Positions 1 through 9,720 are shown, counted from the stretch's first letter. The stretch is DNA of 64,000 bases from Cognatitamlana sp035818475 (GCF_035818475.1 NZ_JAYMGV010000005.1:1-64000); one strand, 5' to 3'. Translations and numbers: made by a program. Notes: a model not told the origin generated them from the letters alone.

Positions 1-717
1 CAAGCTTATCAAATGATAGTGCTTCGGTTAGTATTCCTCAGTTATGTGACGGAGGAACGGCTACGGTAACCTGGACCATTACAGATCTTTGTGAAACAAT
101 TAATACTATTACTGCGGACTTTAATTTAACAGCACCTGCTGCTGTTACTTATAACAATCCTGCAGATGAAGATGTAGAGTCTTGTGATTTTGTTGATCAG
201 GATGCGGTTGATACAGCCTTTACTAACTGGGTTAATGCACAGTCAACTGCCATTGCTCAAGCTGGTGGATGTACTCCAAGCTTATCAAATGATAGTGCTT
301 CGGTTAGTATTCCTCAGTTATGTGACGGAGGAACGGCTACAGTTACCTGGACCATTACAGATCTTTGTGAAACAATTAATACTATTACTGCGGACTTTAA
401 TTTAACAGCACCTGCTGCTGTTACTTATAACAATCCTGCAGATGAAGATGTAGAGTCTTGTGATTTTGTTGATCAGGATGCGGTTGATACAGCCTTTACT
501 AACTGGGTTAATGCACAGTCAACTGCCATTGCTCAGGCTGGTGGATGTACTCCAAGCTTATCGAATGATAGTGCTTCGGTTAGTATTCCTCAGTTATGTG
601 ACGGAGGAACGGCTACGGTAACCTGGACCATTACAGATCTTTGTGAAACAATTAATACTATTACTGCGGACTTTAATTTAACAGCACCTGCTGCCGTTAC
701 TTATAACAATCCTGCAG
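1..717 (+). repeat. Tandem 276-bp coding repeats, nearly identical
   Basis: The same 276-base unit (92 codons) recurs with boundaries near 3, 279 and 555. The first copy is cut by the window edge and the third diverges after about 715. Only scattered, mostly synonymous differences separate the copies, for example CGGTAACC versus CAGTTACC near 76, 352 and 628. All lie in the adhesin reading frame. Confidence 0.9.
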
Positions 718-3700
718 ATAGTTCGACTGTAGCTGCTGATTTTGACGATCCGGATGCTACTATAGCGCAAGCTAATCTTGATGCGGATATTGCTGCTTGG
801 GTGACTGCTCAAACTGAAGCTATTAATAATAGCATCACCGGAGGGTGTGCTCCTCAAGTAACTCATGATTTTGTTGACCAATCTATTACTTTTTGTAATT
901 CTGGTAGTATAACAATTACTTGGACTGTTCAAGATTTATGTGGTACTACAACACCTACAGCAACATATAGCTTTACACAACCTGATGGAATAAACTTTAA
1001 TGCACCTTCAGGAAAAGTGTCTAACTCTTGTGATTTTAATGATAATGATATTTCTATAGCGCAAGCTAATCTTGATGCGGATATTGCTACATGGGTGACT
1101 GCTCAAACTAATATCATCAACAATAGCCTTACTGGTGGATCTCCTTCTGTAAGTCATGATTTTACGAATCAGTCTATCGATTTATGTGCTGGTGGTAGTT
1201 TAACTATTACATGGACTATTGATGATATTTGTGAAACGATAAATGAGTCTGCAACATATACTTTAACGGCTCCAGCCGCGATTACTTATAACAATCCTGC
1301 GGATGAAGATGTAGAGTCTTGTGATTTTGTTGATCAGGATGCGGTTGATACAGCCTTTACTAACTGGGTTAATGCACAGTCAACTGCCATTGCTCAAGCT
1401 GGTGGATGTACTCCAAGCTTATCAAATGATAGTGCTTCGGTTAGTATTCCTCAGTTATGTGACGGAGGAACGGCTACAGTTACCTGGACCATTACAGATC
1501 TTTGTGAAACAATTAATACTATTACTGCGGACTTTAATTTAACAGCACCTGCTGCTGTTACTTATAACAATCCTGCAGATGAAGATGTAGAGTCTTGTGA
1601 TTTTGATAACACGGATGCAACATTGGCTCAAACAGAGTTAAATACTGATATTGCTACATGGGTTACAACCCAAACAACAGCCATTAATAATAGTATTGCT
1701 GGAGGATGTTCGCCTGTGGTTACAAACGATTTTGTTGCTCAGTCTATTGATTTTTGTACAGGTGGTTCAATTACAATTACCTGGTCCATACAGAACTTAT
1801 GTGAAACAATTAATTTAACGGCAACATATACATTTACTCAGCCAACTCCTGCTGTATTTGATCAAACTACATTACCAACAAATATAGATGTTGAATGTGA
1901 CTCTGTTCCTGATGCTGAAATACTTACAGCTTCAAATACCTGCGGAAATATAAATGTTGTTTTCACAGAAGACAGAACAGATGGAAACTGTATAAATAGT
2001 TATTCACTTTTGCGTACTTGGACAGCTATTAATATTTGTGGAGTATCTACTGTACACACACAAACCATTACTGTTAGCGATAATACACCTCCAGTGCTTA
2101 CATTACCTGCTAATGTAACTGCTGAATGTAGTGATGATTTATCACCGATAGCTTTTGGATCAGCAACAGCAACAGATAATTGTGACCCGAATCCTGTTAT
2201 AACATTTGTAGATGTTAGAACAGATGGTGCTTGTTCTGGTACATATACCATAACACGTACATGGACTGCTACCGATGTTTGTGGAAACTCAGCTTCTGCA
2301 AATCAAATTATATCAACATCAGATACAACAGCCCCGGAATTTGTACAAACAACACTTCCAGCTGATGTTATTGTTGAATGTGATGCCATTCCTGCTGCTG
2401 AAATTTTAACAGCAACAGACAACTGTGGCTCTGCTACAGTTACTGTGGCAGATGTAAGAACAGATGGGAATTGCCCTAGCAATTATGTGATTACACGTAC
2501 CTATACGGCAACAGATGAATGTGGTTTAACCAACACTCATGTTCAAACAATTACGGTACAAGATACAATAGCTCCGGAATTTGTAGAAACACTTCCACCG
2601 GCTAACCTAGTTGTTGAATGTGATGCTGTTCCGGTTGCAGAAACATTAACAGCAACAGACATTTGTGGTACAGCAACAGTGTCGGTAAGCGATGCCAGAA
2701 CTGATGGGAATTGCCCTAATACTTATACCTTAACACGTACTTGGGTAGCTACAGACGAATGCGGTTTGACAACAAGTCACATTCAAATTATTACAGTTCA
2801 GGATACTAAGGCTCCGGAGTTTGTGGAAACATTACCTAGAGATATTACAGTTGAATGTGATGCAGTTCCAGATCCTTTAACCATAACTGCAACAGATAAC
2901 TGCGGTGATGCCGTTGTAACAGTTAATGATGTAAGGACTGATGGCGATTGTCCATCAAGTTATATCATTGTAAGAACATATACTGCTACTGATGCTTGTA
3001 ACTTAACAACCACTCATACACAAATCATAACGGTTCAAGATACAACAGCTCCAGTGCCAACAACTACTTTTGAGGAAACCATTGATGTTAGTTGTATAGA
3101 TATCCCTGATGCTCCGGTATTAGATTTTACAGACAACTGCACAGCACAATCTAATATAATTGTAGTATACAACGAAACTAGTACCTATGATGAAAGTACT
3201 TTTGCAGATTATCAAATTACAAGAACATGGACCGTAAGGGACGAATGTGATAACGAAGAGGTTTATACTCAAACACTGAACGTTGCATTAGATGAAATAT
3301 TTACTGAGATCAATGCTGAAGACAGATGTTATGATGAAGGAGTTATAGATTTAAACAGCTTCTTATCTGATGATGTTTCCGGAGGTTTCTGGGAGATAAT
3401 TGAAGGGAATACAGTGGCAACTATAAATGGAAATATTTTTGATCCAACCCACTTAGATGAAGTCTTTGACGAAGATTTCAACCCGAGAACAGAAGGTATA
3501 CAATACCTATTGAGATATACAGGCTTTGAAAGTGGTTGTATGAATGTTACAGAAGTCACCATGATTATAGATGCTAAATGTGTTGTTTTACCTTGTGGAG
3601 AGAACGATTTAACAATTTCAAAAGCCGTTACACCAAATGGTGATGGTTTCAATGAAACTTTTGATATTGCTGGAATTGATCTATGTGGCTTTGTTGCCGA

Positions 3701-3926
3701 GGTAAAAATATTTAACCGTTGGGGAGCATTAGTCTATGAGTCTAATAATTATACTCTAGGTAGTATAGAAACCTCAGGAGCTAAAGGAGATTGGGATGGT
3801 TCTTCTCCAAAATCATCTATTGGTAATGCTGGAAAATTACCTAATGGTACATACTATTATATTATAAATTTAAAAAACAGTGGATTAAGTCCGTTGACTG
3901 GTCCTGTTTACATCGGAACCAAATAA
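1..3926 (+). CDS. Giant secreted repeat adhesin, T9SS type B C-terminal domain (5' end outside window)
   Basis: The reading frame is open from base 3 to the stop at 3926 (about 1307 residues visible) and no start lies in the first 800 bases, so the gene begins upstream of the window. The visible part starts with Cys-containing modules of about 92-98 residues, several nearly identical in DNA. Six modules of about 80 residues follow (roughly bases 1850-3295) with the recurring pattern VECDxxP, TATDNCG, RTDGNCP, RTWTATDECG and a closing TAPEF, resembling HYR-type extracellular Ig-like repeats. The last 110 residues (VTPNGDGFNE, IFNRWGALVYES, GDWDG, LPNGTYYYII) match the gliding-motility-associated C-terminal sorting domain of type B T9SS cargo. 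The role as a cell-surface adhesin is inferred. A PorP/SprF gene starts 11 bases downstream, the usual partner for type B cargo. Confidence 0.9.
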   Translation, partial: SLSNDSASVSIPQLCDGGTATVTWTITDLCETINTITADFNLTAPAAVTYNNPADEDVESCDFVDQDAVDTAFTNWVNAQSTAIAQAGGCTPSLSNDSASVSIPQLCDGGTATVTWTITDLCETINTITADFNLTAPAAVTYNNPADEDVESCDFVDQDAVDTAFTNWVNAQSTAIAQAGGCTPSLSNDSASVSIPQLCDGGTATVTWTITDLCETINTITADFNLTAPAAVTYNNPADSSTVAADFDDPDATIAQANLDADIAAWVTAQTEAINNSITGGCAPQVTHDFVDQSITFCNSGSITITWTVQDLCGTTTPTATYSFTQPDGINFNAPSGKVSNSCDFNDNDISIAQANLDADIATWVTAQTNIINNSLTGGSPSVSHDFTNQSIDLCAGGSLTITWTIDDICETINESATYTLTAPAAITYNNPADEDVESCDFVDQDAVDTAFTNWVNAQSTAIAQAGGCTPSLSNDSASVSIPQLCDGGTATVTWTITDLCETINTITADFNLTAPAAVTYNNPADEDVESCDFDNTDATLAQTELNTDIATWVTTQTTAINNSIAGGCSPVVTNDFVAQSIDFCTGGSITITWSIQNLCETINLTATYTFTQPTPAVFDQTTLPTNIDVECDSVPDAEILTASNTCGNINVVFTEDRTDGNCINSYSLLRTWTAINICGVSTVHTQTITVSDNTPPVLTLPANVTAECSDDLSPIAFGSATATDNCDPNPVITFVDVRTDGACSGTYTITRTWTATDVCGNSASANQIISTSDTTAPEFVQTTLPADVIVECDAIPAAEILTATDNCGSATVTVADVRTDGNCPSNYVITRTYTATDECGLTNTHVQTITVQDTIAPEFVETLPPANLVVECDAVPVAETLTATDICGTATVSVSDARTDGNCPNTYTLTRTWVATDECGLTTSHIQIITVQDTKAPEFVETLPRDITVECDAVPDPLTITATDNCGDAVVTVNDVRTDGDCPSSYIIVRTYTATDACNLTTTHTQIITVQDTTAPVPTTTFEETIDVSCIDIPDAPVLDFTDNCTAQSNIIVVYNETSTYDESTFADYQITRTWTVRDECDNEEVYTQTLNVALDEIFTEINAEDRCYDEGVIDLNSFLSDDVSGGFWEIIEGNTVATINGNIFDPTHLDEVFDEDFNPRTEGIQYLLRYTGFESGCMNVTEVTMIIDAKCVVLPCGENDLTISKAVTPNGDGFNETFDIAGIDLCGFVAEVKIFNRWGALVYESNNYTLGSIETSGAKGDWDGSSPKSSIGNAGKLPNGTYYYIINLKNSGLSPLTGPVYIGTK
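1283..1604 (+). repeat. Displaced copy of the 276-bp adhesin repeat
   Basis: This stretch of about 320 bases is almost identical to the tandem array at 1-717 but is separated from it by two modules of another type (about 718-1282). Those modules share their own near-identical segment, at 760-810 and 1054-1104, offset by 294 bases. The copy diverges sharply after 1604. The gene is therefore a mosaic of at least two recently copied unit types. Confidence 0.85.
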
Positions 3927-3937
3927 AACCTTAACCT

Positions 3938-4864
3938 ATGAAACTTATAAAATATAACATAATCGCTATTGCGTTGTTTAGCTGTACGATTGGAGTTGCG
4001 CAACAATTACCGCAATTTACACAGTACATGTACAACACAGTCTCAATTAACCCAGCTTATGCAGGGAGCAGAGAAGCATTAAGTATTGTTGGATTACATA
4101 GAAGTCAATGGGTTGGTTTCAAAGGAGGGCCTATTACCCAAACACTTTCAATTCATACACCATTAAGAAATGACAGAATTGGTCTGGGGCTTTCCTTTAT
4201 TGAAGATGATTTAGGGCCTCAAAACTTCACATACCTGTATGCAGATTTCTCATATGCTATTCCTACAGGAAAAGATGGGAAATTAGCCTTTGGTTTAAAA
4301 GGCGGATTCACTCAGTTTAGTTTTGATACAGATTTCCGTTTTGACCCAGGTAATATAGATGACCCTACAATTTATGGAACCGAAGACAGATGGACTCCCA
4401 ATATAGGAGCCGGTGTATATTGGAGTACAAATAGGTTTTATGCGGGATTATCAGCTCCAAGAATTCTAAATAATGACTTAAATAATGAGGAGGATTATGA
4501 AGCCTTAGAACGTATAAGTTATTATTTTACCTTAGGAGGGGTATTTGATATAAATAAAACCATCAAGTTCAAACCGGCCGGTTTAATAAAAGCTACAAAC
4601 GGAGCTCCAGTTTCGATTGATTTAACTGCCAATTTTTTGTTTAACGAAAAGTTTTGGTTAGGTGGGTCATATAGAATTAATGAGGAAGCTGCTGCTATTG
4701 GAGGTATTGTTGATTTTCAGGTATCAAAACAATTACGTATAGGCTATGCTTATGAAAAACCCATCTCAGATATAGCCAGATATACTACCGGAACTCATGA
4801 AATTTTATTGATGTATGAATTCAAATTCATAAGTTCAAAATTAAAATCTCCTAGATATTTCTAA
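3938..4864 (+). CDS. PorP/SprF family T9SS outer-membrane protein
   Basis: This 308-residue protein has a signal peptide (about 1-21, mature start at Gln) followed by the family hallmark QFTQYMYN, then NPAYAGSR and HRSQWVGFKG. The remainder reads as alternating amphipathic strands of an outer-membrane barrel, ending in a typical strand (HEILLMYEFKF). Length fits PorP/SprF. Members encoded next to type B T9SS cargo help secrete and anchor that cargo, as SprF does for SprB. Position 11 bases after the giant adhesin and 12 before an OmpA-type gene indicates an operon. The pairing with the upstream adhesin is inferred from context. Confidence 0.92.
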   Translation: MKLIKYNIIAIALFSCTIGVAQQLPQFTQYMYNTVSINPAYAGSREALSIVGLHRSQWVGFKGGPITQTLSIHTPLRNDRIGLGLSFIEDDLGPQNFTYLYADFSYAIPTGKDGKLAFGLKGGFTQFSFDTDFRFDPGNIDDPTIYGTEDRWTPNIGAGVYWSTNRFYAGLSAPRILNNDLNNEEDYEALERISYYFTLGGVFDINKTIKFKPAGLIKATNGAPVSIDLTANFLFNEKFWLGGSYRINEEAAAIGGIVDFQVSKQLRIGYAYEKPISDIARYTTGTHEILLMYEFKFISSKLKSPRYF

Positions 4865-4876
4865 TACAAATGTTCT

Positions 4877-6796
4877 ATGAATACTAAGAATTACATATTA
4901 GTTTGTATCACGTTAATGCTAACCTTTTCTGTATTTTCTCAACAGGGAAAACAAAAAAGAGCAGATACTTTATTCAATAAATTCTCTTTTGTAAAAGCAG
5001 CTAAAGTTTACAGAGAGCTAATTGAAAATAACTACAATAAAGATTATGCCATTAGAAAACTAGCGGATTGCTATGCGTTTTTAAGAGACCCCAGGAATGC
5101 ATCAAGGTATTATAAAACTGTTGTAAAACAGGAAAACGTCCCGGTTGATTATTATTATAAATATGCACAATCATTACGTGGTGTTAAAAAATACAAAGAA
5201 TCTCAAGTTTGGTTACAACGCTATAAAGATTCTGGCGGTGTGGTAAACGCTAATGATTTTTCTAAAGATGTCAATTTTATCACCAGCGTATTTGGAGCAA
5301 AACAACAGTATTTTCTGGATAGAGTTCGTATCAATTCGAAATATAGCGATTTTGGTGCATTTGAACATAACGGTAAAGTTTATTTTGCTTCGTCACGCGA
5401 TGAAGGCGTTTCGGTAAAACGCTTATATGGCTGGAATGAGCAACCTTTTTTAGATGTTTATGTTGCAGATGTAGATTCTAAAAGAAATGTTGATCATACA
5501 GCAAAACTCCCGGGAGATGTTAATTCTATTTATCATGACGGTCCTGTTACTATAACTAAAGATGGTAACACTATGTATTTTTCAAGAAATAACTTCACAG
5601 AAGATATTGAAATAAAAGATAGAAAAGGCATGACCAATATGAAAATATACAGAGCCTCGTTGGTTGATGGTGCTTGGACCAATATTGAAGACTTACCTAT
5701 AAATGGGGATAGTTTTTCAACACAACATGCAGCTCTGAATATTGACGACTCTAAATTATACTTTACATCAGATAGACCGGGAGGATACGGAGGATCTGAT
5801 ATTTATGTTGTAGATATTTCTCCCGACGGCATACTAGGAACACCCAAAAACATAGGAGGTGTTGTAAATACCGAAAGTGCTGAAGGTTTTCCATTTATCA
5901 ATAATGAAGGTGTTTTATTCTTTTCTTCTGATGGACATACCGGACTAGGATTACTGGATGTTTTTGCAACCATAAAAGGAGATGATAATGAAAGCATAGA
6001 AGACGTTATTAATTTGGGAATTCCAGTTAATTCAAGTAGTGATGATTTTGCTTTTACCATGAATGCTAATGGTATCACAGGGTACTTTGCATCAAACAGA
6101 AAAGGTGGACGTGGTAGTGATGACATATATGCTTTTCACAGAGAGCCTGTTCTCCATGTGGAGGGTATGGTTACTGATGCCATTAACACCAATCCTATTC
6201 AGAATGCCAAAATAACGTTATTTGATGAAAATGATAAGCAAATTGCTTATATGGAAACCGATGAAAACGGATATTATCAAATCAATATAGACAGAAATAA
6301 GGACTACAAAATTGTGGCCAGTCAAGATAAATATATTGATGACTATCGCAATTTTACATCTAAAAATATTCAAACGGAACTTATAACAATAAATGCAAAC
6401 TTGTTGTTAAACCCTGTTCCTAATGTTGTGAAGCTAGCCGAGTTAAATACCATCTATTTTGATTTTGATAAACACAATATCAGACCTGATGCAGCTTTAG
6501 AATTGGATAAAATTGTGGATTTAATGCAAAACGATTACCCGGAAATGGTTATTAGAATTGAATCCCATACAGATTCCAGAGGTAAGCTAAGCTATAATGA
6601 CAAACTATCCATTGACAGAGCTAATGCCACCTATGAACATCTGGTTTCCAAGGGAATAGATTCTGCCAGAATTACAGAACATCAAGGCTTTGGTGAGCGA
6701 AGACTAACTAACGGCTGTGAAGACGGAATCAATTGTGAAGAGGCAGATCATCAATTAAATAGGCGTACACAATTTATTGTTGTAAAAATGGAATAA
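4877..6796 (+). CDS. OmpA family protein with TPR-like, PD40 propeller and carboxypeptidase-regulatory-like domains
   Basis: This 639-residue envelope protein has a signal peptide (1-21, then Gln). A helical TPR-like region spans about 25-130. A PD40-type propeller region covers about 150-420, with repeats of the form YFxSDRPGGxGGSDIY. A short regulatory-like beta domain spans about 425-505. The C-terminal OmpA peptidoglycan-binding domain (about 525-639) carries YFDFDKHNIRPDA, ESHTDSRG and the closing NRRTQFIVV. It probably links the outer membrane to peptidoglycan near the adhesin/SprF module. This domain order is common beside PorP/SprF genes in Bacteroidota. It is the third gene of the apparent operon. 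Confidence 0.93.
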   Translation: MNTKNYILVCITLMLTFSVFSQQGKQKRADTLFNKFSFVKAAKVYRELIENNYNKDYAIRKLADCYAFLRDPRNASRYYKTVVKQENVPVDYYYKYAQSLRGVKKYKESQVWLQRYKDSGGVVNANDFSKDVNFITSVFGAKQQYFLDRVRINSKYSDFGAFEHNGKVYFASSRDEGVSVKRLYGWNEQPFLDVYVADVDSKRNVDHTAKLPGDVNSIYHDGPVTITKDGNTMYFSRNNFTEDIEIKDRKGMTNMKIYRASLVDGAWTNIEDLPINGDSFSTQHAALNIDDSKLYFTSDRPGGYGGSDIYVVDISPDGILGTPKNIGGVVNTESAEGFPFINNEGVLFFSSDGHTGLGLLDVFATIKGDDNESIEDVINLGIPVNSSSDDFAFTMNANGITGYFASNRKGGRGSDDIYAFHREPVLHVEGMVTDAINTNPIQNAKITLFDENDKQIAYMETDENGYYQINIDRNKDYKIVASQDKYIDDYRNFTSKNIQTELITINANLLLNPVPNVVKLAELNTIYFDFDKHNIRPDAALELDKIVDLMQNDYPEMVIRIESHTDSRGKLSYNDKLSIDRANATYEHLVSKGIDSARITEHQGFGERRLTNGCEDGINCEEADHQLNRRTQFIVVKME

Positions 6797-6870
6797 TTAA
6801 AGTAAATAAATCTACAGTTGATTTTAATTTTCTTATAAAGGACAGGATTTTTTAATTAAATAAAGACCCC

Positions 6871-8793
6871 ATGAAATTAAAAAACTACATAATAGCATGC
6901 TTTTCATTACTTATAAGTATTACTATTTATTCGCAAAATGGCAGGCAAAAAAGAGCTGATAACCTATTTAATAAATTTGCTTTTGTTAATGCGGCAGAGG
7001 CTTATCAAGAGCTTATAGATAAAGATTATAATACTGATTATGCCATAAGACAATTAGCAGATAGTTATGCCTATATGAGAAATCCTGATAGTGCAGTAGT
7101 TTATTACAAACAAGCTGTTCAACAAGGTAATGTACCAGTTGAATACTATTATAATTATGCACAAGCTTTACGTGGTATAAAAGATTATGCTGCATCCCGT
7201 AAATGGATGAAACGTTTTAAAGATGCCGGGGGGAAAATTGAGAATTCAAAAATTCAAAAAGATTCGGATTTTATAACCTCTATATTTAACGCCAAGCAAC
7301 AATATTTTTTAAAGGATATTAAGTTCAACTCTAAGTATAGTGACTTTGGCGCTTACGAATATAATGGCAGTATTTACTTTGCTTCTTCAAGGGATGAAGG
7401 CGTTTCAACTAGGCACAGATACGGATGGAATGGGGAACCTTTCTTAGATATTTACGTCACAGATAAAAATACCAATGATAGTATTGTAGACCACAAGTCT
7501 AAATTAAAAGGAGATGTTAATTCCATTTACCATGAAGGTCCTATCTCAATTTCAAAAGATGGTAAAACCATGTACTTTTCCAGAACCGGGTTTATAAAGA
7601 ATACCTTAAGCAGAAATAATGATGGCATATCAACTCTTAAAATCTACAAAGCATTGTTAATTGGTGATAAATGGACCAATATTGAAGAGCTCCCTTTTAA
7701 CAGTAATGAATTTTCCAATGGTCACCCAGCCTTAAATGAAGATGGTAGTAAACTATATTTTTCTTCAGATATGCCGGGAGGTTTGGGAGGTACTGATATT
7801 TATTATGTGGATATTAAATCAGATGGTGCATATGGCAAACCTAAAAACTTAGGGGCTATTGTTAATACCAATAAAAATGAACGGTTTCCTTTTATAAATA
7901 GTGAGGGTGTATTGTTCTTTTCATCTGACGGACACCCCGGATTAGGCTTGTTGGATATTTTTGGAACGGTTTCTGACAAGAACAATAACCTTATTAGTGT
8001 TTTGAATCTTGGTGTTCCTATAAATTCCAGTAAAGATGATTTTTCATTCTTTATGAATGCTGATGGCTTATCCGGCTATTTTGCCTCTAATAGAGATGGT
8101 GGTGTTGGTAGTGATGACATCTATGGTTTTGATAGAATTCCACAGTTGAAAATTGAAGGTACAGTATATGATGGCACAGCTAATACACCAATACCCCATG
8201 CGATAGTTAGTATTATGGATCCAGCCGGTAAAGAAATTGCTCGTTTAAAAACTGACAAAGACGGGGTATATGATATAAATATTGATAGAGATACAGATTA
8301 TCATATTAGTGTTAAAAAAGATGATTATATAGACAATTATAAGACTGTTACTTCAAAAGGGATAGAAAGAAGTATTACTTCTATTACTACTGATTTCTCA
8401 ATGAATCCGGTTCCTCCTGTGGTTGAAGAGATAACTGATCTTGGACCTATCCATTTTGAATTCGACAGTTCTAATATTAGAAATGAAGATACAACCGAAC
8501 TGGATAGAATTGTAGATTTAATGCAAAATACTTATCCGGATATGACCATTAAAATTGAATCTCACTCAGATTCCAGAGGACCTGCAGCATATAACAAAAT
8601 ATTATCCAATCAGAGAGCTACGGCTACTTATAACTACCTAATATCTAAAGGAGTAAATGCTGATAGGATTATTGAATACAAAGGCTACGGTGAAGAACAA
8701 TTGGTTAATGGTTGTAATGGCACTATGAATTGTACAGAGGAACAACATCAACTTAACAGGCGTACTAATTTTGTAGTAATAAAAGTAAAATAA
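6871..8793 (+). CDS. OmpA family protein, tandem paralogue of the preceding gene
   Basis: This 640-residue protein has the same architecture as its neighbour: signal peptide (1-21, then Gln), TPR-like segment, PD40-type propeller (SSDMPGGLGGTDIYYV, SSDGHPGLGLLDIF), regulatory-like domain (about 427-505) and C-terminal OmpA domain (HFEFDSSNIRNEDT, ESHSDSRGPAAYN, NRRTNFVVI). The two align nearly end to end, so this is a tandem duplication, but an old one, since the DNA is clearly diverged. A 74-base AT-rich gap separates them. A good intrinsic terminator follows at 8824, closing the adhesin-SprF-OmpA-OmpA unit. Which paralogue serves the adhesin cannot be told. Confidence 0.92.
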   Translation: MKLKNYIIACFSLLISITIYSQNGRQKRADNLFNKFAFVNAAEAYQELIDKDYNTDYAIRQLADSYAYMRNPDSAVVYYKQAVQQGNVPVEYYYNYAQALRGIKDYAASRKWMKRFKDAGGKIENSKIQKDSDFITSIFNAKQQYFLKDIKFNSKYSDFGAYEYNGSIYFASSRDEGVSTRHRYGWNGEPFLDIYVTDKNTNDSIVDHKSKLKGDVNSIYHEGPISISKDGKTMYFSRTGFIKNTLSRNNDGISTLKIYKALLIGDKWTNIEELPFNSNEFSNGHPALNEDGSKLYFSSDMPGGLGGTDIYYVDIKSDGAYGKPKNLGAIVNTNKNERFPFINSEGVLFFSSDGHPGLGLLDIFGTVSDKNNNLISVLNLGVPINSSKDDFSFFMNADGLSGYFASNRDGGVGSDDIYGFDRIPQLKIEGTVYDGTANTPIPHAIVSIMDPAGKEIARLKTDKDGVYDINIDRDTDYHISVKKDDYIDNYKTVTSKGIERSITSITTDFSMNPVPPVVEEITDLGPIHFEFDSSNIRNEDTTELDRIVDLMQNTYPDMTIKIESHSDSRGPAAYNKILSNQRATATYNYLISKGVNADRIIEYKGYGEEQLVNGCNGTMNCTEEQHQLNRRTNFVVIKVK

Positions 8794-8823
8794 AAGCTTC
8801 TAATTAAGAAAACAGATATACTG

Positions 8824-8858
8824 AACCACTGAAAACATTGTTTTTAGTGGTTTTTTTA
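8824..8858 (+). terminator. Intrinsic terminator after the OmpA genes
   Basis: The stem AACCACT (8824-8830) pairs with AGTGGTT (8846-8852) and is followed by a T run. It lies 30 bases after the second OmpA stop. Confidence 0.75.
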
Positions 8859-8995
8859 TCTAATATAACACACACCATTAAAAATTATTTTTCATAAGCA
8901 TAGAGCTCTAAAAAACACTGATCTCGTTGAATTATTGTAACTCTGAAGAAAGCATTAAGTAGATGTTAATTAAAAATTCACCCATATATAATAAA

Positions 8996-9067
8996 ATGGT
9001 ACCACAAATACTACATATAACCGCATTGATTTTAGCAATAGAGCGGGAAATAAGGTTTAGTATTTAA
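8996..9067 (+). CDS. Possible 23-residue hydrophobic small protein (very uncertain)
   Basis: An ATG at 8996 opens 23 codons ending in TAA at 9065, read as MVPQILHITALILAIEREI and four more residues. A nonpolar half precedes a charged tail. A perfect inverted repeat that could terminate a transcript begins four bases after the stop. No recognisable ribosome binding site or promoter is present, and an ORF of this length can arise by chance. Confidence 0.2.
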   Translation: MVPQILHITALILAIEREIRFSI

Positions 9068-9070
9068 TTA

Positions 9071-9097
9071 AAAATCCTCTCAAAATGAGAGGATTTT
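9071..9097. terminator. Perfect inverted repeat, likely bidirectional terminator
   Basis: AAAATCCTCTC (9071-9081) pairs perfectly with GAGAGGATTTT (9087-9097) around a 5-base loop, with A and T tracts on both sides. It sits between convergent genes. Confidence 0.65.
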
Positions 9098-9222
9098 ATA
9101 CCTAAAGCTAAATTTAATAACAAAATAGTTATTAATAAATAACCTGTTAAATTTTAAAGCTATTAATCAGTAAAATCAAATAGGTTATATGATTATTGCT
9201 ACATTAATAAAAAAGCGCAATA

Positions 9223-9720
9223 TTATTTTTTTATGAAGATATTGGTAAAATACCATCTCCCGTCTTCATTTTTTTCTGCGGAAATATCAAAATTTGTAAA
9301 GTCCCCTTCCAAGTTGGCCTTATGGCTTTCACTTTTAATCCAGGCTTTTACAACCCCTTGTGCTGTACTATAGCCATATGCCACATTTTCAGATACTTTT
9401 TTAGCCCCGGCATTAGTCTTTAAGTAATTGCTACGCGTATAAAAATTGTCATGTGAAATCTGATCATTATCAACCATGTAATCGGTATGACTAAAAGCAA
9501 CAGACTTTACAATGTTCATTCCTTTCAAGGCATTCAATCCATTAGATAATCTATGATCATTAATCAGATCAAGTATTTCAATTTCTATAGCTTTAGTTTG
9601 TGTTGATATCAAGCTTAATTCCAGAGCTTCAGCTTTATCATCTAAGCTATCAGTAGAACAGGAAGAAAACGTCAACATGGTAAACAATGCCAATACAGGC
9701 AGTCTCATTAACAACTTCAT
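9223..9720 (-). CDS. CAP (SCP/PR1-like) domain lipoprotein
   Basis: This 165-residue protein has a lipoprotein signal (lipidated Cys at about 21, TFSSC) and a CAP domain over about 45-165. Visible family motifs are LINDHRLSNGLNAL, the SHDNF stretch carrying a conserved His, SENVAYGY, AWIKSESHKANL and a closing YFTNIFIKK. CAP proteins are small extracytoplasmic proteins. Bacterial members are poorly characterised, so no substrate is proposed. The gene is single, facing the OmpA operon, with its own upstream gap to pdxH. Confidence 0.88.
   Translation of the reverse strand: MKLLMRLPVLALFTMLTFSSCSTDSLDDKAEALELSLISTQTKAIEIEILDLINDHRLSNGLNALKGMNIVKSVAFSHTDYMVDNDQISHDNFYTRSNYLKTNAGAKKVSENVAYGYSTAQGVVKAWIKSESHKANLEGDFTNFDISAEKNEDGRWYFTNIFIKK

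Larger units (their letters stand above)
8794..9222. other. 429-base convergent intergenic region
   Basis: The space between the OmpA gene (+) and the CAP lipoprotein gene (-) holds two hairpins (8824-8852 and 9071-9097). Between them is a possible 23-codon ORF (8996-9067, +). The rest is AT-rich with no recognised RNA or promoter. Confidence 0.6.

Noticed and set aside
184..405. 73-codon frame repeated identically at 1321-1542
   Set aside because: It is an out-of-frame shadow of the adhesin repeat; its identity at both places merely reflects the repeated DNA.
1..717. Regular repeats suggestive of a CRISPR array
   Set aside because: Units are 276 bases, contiguous without spacers and fully in the adhesin reading frame.
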